Source: Deltaproteobacteria bacterium
GTDB lineage: Bacteria > Desulfobacterota > Syntrophia > Syntrophales > Smithellaceae
Direction of reading: 5' to 3'
Assembly: GCA_017860985.1 (NCBI GenBank)
Contig: JAGFXG010000235.1
Location: forward strand, 1 to 6,950
Length of the DNA stretch: 6,950 nt
The notes under the pieces are model-generated. The model had not been told where the DNA came from. It saw nothing but the letters and a program-made list of their open reading frames with translations, and did no database searches. A program made the position numbers and the translations under genes. Below, in pieces: positions 1 through 4,274 of this stretch; the stretch's first letter is position 1, and each line of letters starts with the position of its first letter.

Positions 1-1991
1 CTAAAATGATCGACGCGCGCCACCATCTGGGGACTTTGTATTTGCTTTCCGGACAGACGGACAAGGCCCGTGAGCAGGCTATGGCCATTTTGCAGATTGA
101 CTCGACAAAATCCCTTGGTCATATGCTGCTTGGAAGCATTTATCTGAAAGAAAACAATCTGGGCAAGGCCATTGAAGAGAGCCTCAAGGCTGCCCAGGGT
201 GATAAAAAACTGGAAGCCTATCTCCAATTATCAAGGCTTTATGAATTAAGCAGGGATTTGAATCAGGCTGGATTGATGCTTAAAGAAGCCGTCAAGTTTG
301 ATGATAAAAAGCACAAAACGCGTTTTGCCCTTGCTGAATTTTATGCGCGAACCGGCAAAAAGGATCTTGCCGAGCAGGAATATCTGCAGGTAGTCCGTAA
401 TTTTCCGAAAGATGCCGCCGCATCGATGAAGCTGGGAAGTTTCTATGTGTTAACGGGCAAAATGAATGAGGCGGAAAAACATTTCTTAAAAGCGGTTGAA
501 TTATCGCCGGGAAGTGCTCCGCTGCGAGTTCATCTGGGGAATTTTTATCTGATCTGGGGTAAAAAGGACAAAGCAGAGGCTTCCTTCAAGGAGGCCGAAA
601 GCAAAGATTCAAAAAACATTGCCGTACTGGCAAGGCTGGCGGATTTTTATCTGGGCGAAAAGAAGTTAGACGACGGCATGAAATATACGGAAAAGATTCT
701 GAAAATCAATCCCAAAAGCCAGGAAGGCCTGTTTCTGAAGGGGAGAATCTTTTTAATAAAAAATGAATTCGAGCAGGCACTGAATCTTTTCCAGGCTTAC
801 ATAAAGGACAACCCTCAATCAGGTCAGGCTCATTTTTTTGCGGCTATGGCACATTCGGGAAAGGGAAATATTCAGCAGACAAAAACTGAACTGGGAGAAG
901 CCATAAAACTGAATCCGGAGTGGGAGCAGCCCAGGCTCGTTATGGCGAATATTAACCTGAAAGAAGGGAATGCTTCAGAAGCCGTCAGTCAGTTAAACAT
1001 TGTTCTTAAGAACCATCCATCGAACATCCAGGCGCGCCTTCTTCTGGGAGATTCCTATTTGTTGCAAAAAGACATGGCAGGTGCCGCAAGAGAATATAAC
1101 ACATTGATTAAATATTTACCCAATAATCCAATTGGATATATTCAATCGGGCAGGGTTCTTTTGTATCAAAAACAGGAGGATGAAGGGCTGGCCATGCTGG
1201 AAAAAGCGTTGTCTCTGCAGCCTGATAATGTGAGCGCACTTCAACTGATTACTTCCTTTTATTTGAGCAAAAAAGATACGGACAAAGCCCTGGAAAGAGT
1301 TCAGCGACAGATTCAAACAGTACCCCAAAATCCGCTTTTTTATGGAATGCTGGGTTCGCTTTACGAGATGAAAAAAGATGTGGTTGCGGCGGAAAACAAC
1401 ATGAAAAAAGCCATCGAACTCAATCCCAACCTGCCTGCACTGCAGATCTTACTGGGTGATTTTTATATGAGGCAGCAGCTGGCCGATAAGGCCAAAAAAC
1501 AGTATCTGGTTTCCGTTGAAAAGGCGCCGAATGCCCTTCAGCCATTGATGGCGCTGGGATTGATTTATGAAAGAGAAAACAATTTCAAGCAGGCCCAGGA
1601 ATTTTATGAAAAGGCTTTAAAGATCAATCCCGATTTTGTTCCGGCGGCCAATAATCTTGCTTTTCTCTATGCCCAGCACGGCGGCAACATTGACGTTGCT
1701 CTGAACCTTGCGCAAAAAGCAAAAGAAAAGATGCCGGAAGATCCGAATGTCTCAGATACGCTCGGCTGGATTTACTACAAGAAAAACGTTCCCGGAACGG
1801 CCATTCCTTATTTGCAGGAAGCTGCCGAAAAAATGCCCAATCAGCCTGTGGTCAGATACCATCTGGGGATGGCATACTATAAAAATGGCAACCGTGATTT
1901 GGCAAAACAGGAACTCAGTGCCGCCCTGAATATCAATCCAGGATTTCCCGGAGCCGATGAAGCAAGAGCAACGCTGAATCAATTGAAGTAA
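1..1991 (+). CDS. Long tetratricopeptide-repeat (TPR) protein, 5' end outside window
   Basis: The reading frame is open to the left edge. The first ATG (6-8) falls inside a TPR helix and has no visible ribosome site, so the true start lies upstream. About 660 residues are visible, made almost entirely of roughly nineteen 34-residue TPR units; clear examples are LGSFYVLTGKMNEAEKHFLK, the unit ending ALKINPDFVP, and the final HLGMAYYKNGNRDLAKQEL. TPR arrays form superhelical scaffolds that bind other proteins, and no catalytic domain is visible. Two tandem TAA stops (1989-1994) end the gene. The size and near-pure TPR content resemble the TPR lipoproteins of PEP-CTERM/exosortase loci (PrsT-like), and a PEP-CTERM-type gene lies about 1 kb downstream. 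The N-terminus, where a lipobox would be, is not in the window, so I do not assign that name. An unrelated TPR scaffold is equally possible. Confidence 0.93.
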   Translation, partial: KMIDARHHLGTLYLLSGQTDKAREQAMAILQIDSTKSLGHMLLGSIYLKENNLGKAIEESLKAAQGDKKLEAYLQLSRLYELSRDLNQAGLMLKEAVKFDDKKHKTRFALAEFYARTGKKDLAEQEYLQVVRNFPKDAAASMKLGSFYVLTGKMNEAEKHFLKAVELSPGSAPLRVHLGNFYLIWGKKDKAEASFKEAESKDSKNIAVLARLADFYLGEKKLDDGMKYTEKILKINPKSQEGLFLKGRIFLIKNEFEQALNLFQAYIKDNPQSGQAHFFAAMAHSGKGNIQQTKTELGEAIKLNPEWEQPRLVMANINLKEGNASEAVSQLNIVLKNHPSNIQARLLLGDSYLLQKDMAGAAREYNTLIKYLPNNPIGYIQSGRVLLYQKQEDEGLAMLEKALSLQPDNVSALQLITSFYLSKKDTDKALERVQRQIQTVPQNPLFYGMLGSLYEMKKDVVAAENNMKKAIELNPNLPALQILLGDFYMRQQLADKAKKQYLVSVEKAPNALQPLMALGLIYERENNFKQAQEFYEKALKINPDFVPAANNLAFLYAQHGGNIDVALNLAQKAKEKMPEDPNVSDTLGWIYYKKNVPGTAIPYLQEAAEKMPNQPVVRYHLGMAYYKNGNRDLAKQELSAALNINPGFPGADEARATLNQLK

Positions 1992-2008
1992 TAATGCTGT
2001 ATCTGAAG

Positions 2009-2028
2009 AAAAACCTGAGTTCACTCAG
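2009..2028 (-). terminator. Probable intrinsic terminator of the YdcF-like gene
   Basis: Read on the minus strand, a 6-bp hairpin (CTGAGT/ACTCAG, 2-nt centre; 2015-2028) is followed closely by five T residues (complement of the A-run at 2009-2013). The hairpin overlaps the stop codon of the minus gene (2021-2023). The stem is short, so the strength is uncertain. It has no T-run on the plus side and would not serve the TPR gene well. Confidence 0.4.
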
Positions 2029-2713
2029 CAGGCGTCTCTGAATAAGAAAGTTTAAAAGGGATATAGCCTCTGATTATATAATAAAATAATTTCGTGACTT
2101 CGACTTCGAATTCACGAATCCCGGATGACTTGACCCGCCAGTTGGAAAGGTCATATGTGGGGAAGTAAGCGTAAGGGAAGATTTTTATTTGCAGCGGGAT
2201 GCCCACATGCTGATACACCAGATAGCTCCGACGTGTGTGAAAGCCCGTTGACAGGAGAATGGCACTTTTAACATTTTCTCTGGCGAGTCCGTGCAGGACA
2301 ACTTTAGCTTCATTCAACGTTATCGGATTTCTTACAGGAACTGTAATAACTTTAAATTCCGTTTCTTTGAGACCATGATTTTCAAGTTTTTGCCTGACGA
2401 GGTCTTTATAGTTTCCATTGATGCCATAAGGCCTGTCCGTCGGGGCAATGTTCTGTAAAACGACAACCAGGCGCTTGACTTTACCTGATGATAACAGATC
2501 CACCCCGCTCGTTATAAGACCGGTTGAGATGAACTCAGTACCTTCTAAAATGGCAACGTCAGCGTGATAATCGCCGACAGGCGCCATATAGCAGCCGGCC
2601 TTAAACAAGATGTCATCGCGAAATATATAAACAATAATAGATGTCAAAAGGACAAGCAGGCAAATACCCGCCAAAATCCATTTTGATTTCCCGTTTTTCA
2701 TGTCCCGTTTCAT
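2021..2713 (-). CDS. YdcF/SanA-like (DUF218) membrane-anchored envelope protein
   Basis: This is a 230-residue protein with a basic N-terminus and one strong membrane segment at about residues 11-30, followed by a soluble domain that should face the periplasm. The domain shows the DUF218/YdcF layout: a first beta strand ADVAILEG (51-58), a second strand RLVVVLQ (81-87), a middle motif NPITLNEAKVVL (119-130) matching the usual 'T..NA' segment, and the signature SAILLSTGFHTRRS (150-163) corresponding to the family's 'LVTs.fH..Ra' motif with H159 and R161/R162. A C-terminal amphipathic stretch around REFEVEVTKLFYY is also typical. The normal glycine-rich loop after the first strand is altered here (EGTE). 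Family members (SanA, ElyC, YdcF) are linked to envelope integrity, but the biochemical reaction is not established. ATG at 2711-2713 has a poor ribosome site; Met5 (2699-2701), preceded by ACGGGAC, is an alternative start. The gene converges on the TPR gene with a 29-bp gap. Confidence 0.85.
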   Translation of the reverse strand: MKRDMKNGKSKWILAGICLLVLLTSIIVYIFRDDILFKAGCYMAPVGDYHADVAILEGTEFISTGLITSGVDLLSSGKVKRLVVVLQNIAPTDRPYGINGNYKDLVRQKLENHGLKETEFKVITVPVRNPITLNEAKVVLHGLARENVKSAILLSTGFHTRRSYLVYQHVGIPLQIKIFPYAYFPTYDLSNWRVKSSGIREFEVEVTKLFYYIIRGYIPFKLSYSETPAE

Positions 2714-3010
2714 CCGCCGTTAGTTGTTTGTGGTTATCTATATTAACGCGTTGTCAAAATCTATTAAAAAATATTTCAATAAATGAACATAGATCTGTCG
2801 GGAAAATTTACAGCAAGCATTTGTAATACATTTAATAGGTTAGGTGCCAATTGATATTTTCCCCCTTTTCTGCCAGTCATTTCATTGTCGATATTCTTTA
2901 CGGTTATCGTATGTGAGATTTGTCTGCGGGGGTTCACCAACGATTTATTTTTTATTAATAATTAGTTATTATAAATACTTATAGCGTATTTGGTATGAAC
3001 GTTCATTATA
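2714..3010. other. AT-rich intergenic region upstream of the secreted-protein gene
   Basis: This is the gene-free stretch between the divergent YdcF-like gene and the secreted-protein gene. I see no convincing coding region or RNA gene. It contains a very AT-rich block (about 2941-2990), which could be a bend or an IHF-type site although no good IHF consensus is present. It also has a dyad CGATA-N11-TATCG (2889-2909) and the palindrome at 2995-3006 listed separately. No well-spaced promoter for the minus gene could be found: TTGACA occurs on the minus strand (complement of 2752-2757), but no -10 lies at 16-18 bp. Confidence 0.5.
2995..3006. promoter_or_regulatory. 12-bp perfect palindrome next to the -24/-12 promoter
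   Basis: ATGAACGTTCAT is a perfect dyad ending 4 bp before the TGGCA element of the predicted sigma-54 promoter. It would sit at about -42 to -31 relative to the inferred start. That is too close for a usual sigma-54 activator site, so it might be a repressor or co-regulator operator. The regulator is unknown. Confidence 0.35.
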
Positions 3011-3026
3011 TGGCATAACTTGTGCT
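3011..3026 (+). promoter_or_regulatory. Predicted sigma-54 (-24/-12) promoter
   Basis: TGGCATAACTTGTGCT matches the RpoN consensus TGGCAC-N5-TTGCW with the invariant GG (3012-3013) and GC (3024-3025) exactly 12 positions apart. The only core mismatches are T for C at position 6 and G for T at position 12. Transcription would start near 3037, leaving a leader of about 40 nt before the ATG at 3077 with the ribosome site inside it. Sigma-54 promoters need an enhancer-binding activator. In PEP-CTERM systems the NtrC-like regulator PrsR is a known associated activator type, so the promoter class suits the gene. Confidence 0.68.
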
Positions 3027-3062
3027 TTTTAATTGCCAAGATATATGATTAATCCCTCGTAA

Positions 3063-3068
3063 AAGGAG
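3063..3068 (+). promoter_or_regulatory. Ribosome binding site of the secreted-protein gene
   Basis: AAGGAG lies 8 nt before the ATG at 3077 and is a near-ideal Shine-Dalgarno match. It fixes this start, which also gives a perfect signal peptide. Confidence 0.85.
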
Positions 3069-3076
3069 CGAAAAGA

Positions 3077-3679
3077 ATGAAAAAATTAGTAGTTGGTTTG
3101 ATGATGGTTGCAATGGCGTTGTTATTAATAAGCCCGGTGGCAAGCGCCTATCCGGTTTCAGTTGGTGATAAGATTATACTTACGCAAGGAATCGGAGGTG
3201 CCCATAATGGTGGGTCTTTTAACGTTGATTTAGTCGGAGACTCGACTGGAGTATTGTTTAGTACTTTTTGTCTGGAAAGAAACGAATACTTTAACCCCGG
3301 AGTATCCATGTACGTCGGCTCAATTACGGGTAGCGCCTATAACGGAGGCTATTCTGGCGGGAATCCCGATCCGATTAGCAGTGCGACAGCATATTTGTAT
3401 TATCAGTGGGCAACCGGCTTGATAGCAAATACAGCCGCCAATGCAAACGATTTGCAATTAGCGATTTGGAGCCTTGAAGGTGAAATGGCTCAATATCCTA
3501 TAATGCTGACGGCTGGTGCTAACGCTTTTATAACATCTGCGGCCAACGCCAACGGATTTTACGGTGTTCAAGTGATGAACCTTTATGGCTCATATGATCC
3601 TACAAGAGGATATTATAATCCACCATGCTTCTTTTCGGTCTGGGCCTTCTGGGGCTGGCAGGTGTCGGCAGGAAACTGA
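3077..3679 (+). CDS. Secreted PEP-CTERM-type exoprotein with thioester-like Cys/Gln motifs; C-terminus frameshifted
   Basis: A 200-residue product as read. Residues 1-24 are a classical Sec signal peptide (MKK, a long hydrophobic core, cleavage after ASA24). The mature part is rich in Gly, Ala, Asn, Ser and Tyr. Two segments stand out: FCLE around Cys65 and DLQLAIW around Gln127. They resemble the [YF]C and TQxA[IV]W blocks of thioester domains, in which Cys and Gln side chains form an internal thioester that can bind a surface covalently. Between them lie AYNGG and DPISSATAYLYY. The last 18 residues as read (from about Pro182) are an unusual Trp/Phe-rich tail. In the -1 frame the same DNA encodes STMLLFGLGLLGLAG followed by GRKLK, the typical hydrophobic and basic end of a PEP-CTERM sorting signal, so the true or ancestral product probably ended at 3687. 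It sits alone between a sigma-54 promoter and a strong terminator, so it is probably monocistronic. The thioester assignment is inference; secretion is firm. Confidence 0.85.
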   Translation: MKKLVVGLMMVAMALLLISPVASAYPVSVGDKIILTQGIGGAHNGGSFNVDLVGDSTGVLFSTFCLERNEYFNPGVSMYVGSITGSAYNGGYSGGNPDPISSATAYLYYQWATGLIANTAANANDLQLAIWSLEGEMAQYPIMLTAGANAFITSAANANGFYGVQVMNLYGSYDPTRGYYNPPCFFSVWAFWGWQVSAGN

Positions 3680-3687
3680 AGCAGTAG
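3619..3687 (+). pseudogene. Out-of-frame PEP-CTERM-like sorting tail of the preceding gene
   Basis: Codons in the -1 frame relative to the secreted-protein gene read S-T-MLLFGLGLLGLAG-VGRKLKQ then TAG (3685-3687). This matches the part of a PEP-CTERM domain after the PEP: [AS]T, a transmembrane stretch, then a basic cluster. The frame is closed upstream by TAA at 3616-3618, so it cannot be reached without an indel nearby. The PEP tripeptide itself is absent. Restoring a single base rejoins the frame without PEP. A 10-base loss between two TCC copies (AAT CCT GAA CCA TCC ACC) would explain both the missing PEP and the shift, but this ancestral sequence is hypothetical. Confidence 0.75.
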
Positions 3688-3709
3688 AAAAATTTAATCC
3701 ATCATAATC

Positions 3710-3743
3710 AAAAGGCAGAGGTGTTTACACTCTGCCTTTTTTT
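3710..3743 (+). terminator. Strong Rho-independent terminator
   Basis: An 11-bp perfect stem (AAAAGGCAGAG 3710-3720 with CTCTGCCTTTT 3730-3740) and a 9-nt loop run into a seven-T tract (3737-3743). It begins 22 bp after the out-of-frame tail's stop codon and 30 bp after the stop of the gene as read. Confidence 0.9.
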
Positions 3744-3753
3744 ATGATCCGCT

Positions 3754-3773
3754 AACCCTCCGTGAGGGTTTTT
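3754..3773 (+). terminator. Second, tandem hairpin terminator
   Basis: AACCCTC (3754-3760) pairs perfectly with GAGGGTT (3764-3770) around a CGT loop and runs into T3769-3773. It lies 10 bp after the first terminator and probably backs it up. Confidence 0.6.
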
Positions 3774-3801
3774 AATTTATTTGTCTTTATTCTTAAACTA
3801 T

Positions 3802-3830
3802 TTGACAAATTCCTTTCATAATAATAGCAT
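3802..3830 (+). promoter_or_regulatory. Possible sigma-70 promoter of the small gene at 3939
   Basis: TTGACA (3802-3807, perfect -35) is followed after 17 bp by TAGCAT (3825-3830, 4 of 6 matches to TATAAT). The position, just after the tandem terminators and about 110 bp before the small gene, is sensible. The -10 is weak and the region is AT-rich, so a chance match is possible. Confidence 0.4.
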
Positions 3831-3868
3831 TCAAAAAGTCAAAAAATGCGGAACGATTATCTTGCCGT

Positions 3869-3904
3869 TATGTAATTCAATGTTTTAGCCGCTGGAATTA
3901 CATA
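3869..3904. repeat. 10-bp perfect inverted repeat upstream of the small gene
   Basis: TATGTAATTC (3869-3878) and GAATTACATA (3895-3904) are exact reverse complements separated by 16 nt. There is no T-run after it, so it is not a terminator. It lies downstream of the predicted promoter and ends 34 bp before the ATG. It could therefore be an operator with two half-sites or a hairpin in the mRNA leader. Confidence 0.55.
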
Positions 3905-3928
3905 TCAATATTAAGCAAAGACTATCAC

Positions 3929-3934
3929 AGGGGA
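3929..3934 (+). promoter_or_regulatory. Ribosome binding site of the small gene
   Basis: AGGGGA lies 4 nt before the ATG at 3939. It supports this start and argues that the small reading frame is, or was, a real gene. Confidence 0.6.
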
Positions 3935-3938
3935 TATC

Positions 3939-4154
3939 ATGCAACTGAAGATAGAAACCATAAAGAAAAAAGCGACGGTTTTCTTCCCGGAAAACACACG
4001 TCTGGACGGATATTTTTTTGTATCGGCAATAGCGGCCTTCCATGAGAGTGGGGAACTGATCACGGAGCTTCTTGCCAAAGACAGAAACTATATTCCCCTT
4101 GAAACAGAGCACGGAGAAATCGTGCTTATCAGGAAAGAGAACATAATGACTTAA
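3939..4154 (+). CDS. Small protein of unknown function, probably frameshifted near its end
   Basis: A 71-residue product as read, with a good ribosome site and a plausible promoter. It has no signal peptide or membrane segment. The visible pattern is RLDGYFFVSAIAAFHESGEL, then ITELLAKDRNYIPLE and EIVLIRKENI: alternating beta strands with a short helix. This vaguely resembles small conserved proteins in which a beta-rich core is followed by 'D/E-LL...FIPL...' and 'vlInK..I' segments (for example DUF6812-like), but I cannot assign a family with confidence. The frame stops at TAA 4152-4154 just after NIMT, while a coherent continuation follows in the -1 frame (see next entry). One extra base around 4149-4152, for example a third T in ACTTA, would give a 104-residue protein. 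The gene converges on the hybrid kinase gene. Confidence 0.6.
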   Translation: MQLKIETIKKKATVFFPENTRLDGYFFVSAIAAFHESGELITELLAKDRNYIPLETEHGEIVLIRKENIMT

Positions 4155-4252
4155 ATTCACGTGATGCTTTTTTCCGTATGGAAATTGACGGGAAAAACTA
4201 CCTGATCCAGAACAGATTCGTTAAAATGATTTCGGCTGAAAAAACCGGTTGA
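4154..4252 (+). pseudogene. Out-of-frame continuation of the small gene
   Basis: In the -1 frame the DNA reads NSRDAFFRMEIDGKNYLIQ, then NRFVKMISAEKTG and TGA (4250-4252). It is charged and beta-rich like the upstream part and directly follows the stop of the 3939 frame. It has no ribosome site of its own before the ATG at 4178. I read it as the second part of one ancestral gene rather than a separate gene. Whether the break is real or a base missing from the assembly cannot be told here. Confidence 0.55.
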
Positions 4253-4274
4253 TTCTGTGATTGGCTGCAAACGT

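Noticed and set aside
2745..2757. TTGACA and AACGCGTT as a promoter/operator for the YdcF-like gene
   Set aside because: No -10 hexamer lies at an acceptable spacing on the minus strand, and an 8-bp palindrome is common by chance.
2641..2826. 61-residue open frame on + overlapping the start of the YdcF-like gene
   Set aside because: It overlaps the conserved start of the minus gene, has no ribosome site, and its composition is not protein-like.
2714..3076. Riboswitch or small RNA in the long intergenic region
   Set aside because: No recognisable conserved riboswitch core (for example cyclic-di-GMP type) or terminator hairpin was seen.
3605..3679. Programmed -1 frameshifting to reach the PEP-CTERM tail
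   Set aside because: No slippery heptamer (X XXY YYZ) is present between the TAA at 3616 in the -1 frame and the tail, and the PEP motif would still be missing.
3625..3687. Independent 20-residue hydrophobic peptide starting at ATG 3625
   Set aside because: The purine-rich AAGAGGA is about 14 nt upstream, too far for a good ribosome site. The sequence is better explained as a displaced sorting tail.
3885..4160. 91-residue open frame on - opposite the small gene
   Set aside because: No ribosome site or domain. The plus-strand gene has a better start signal and a coherent continuation.
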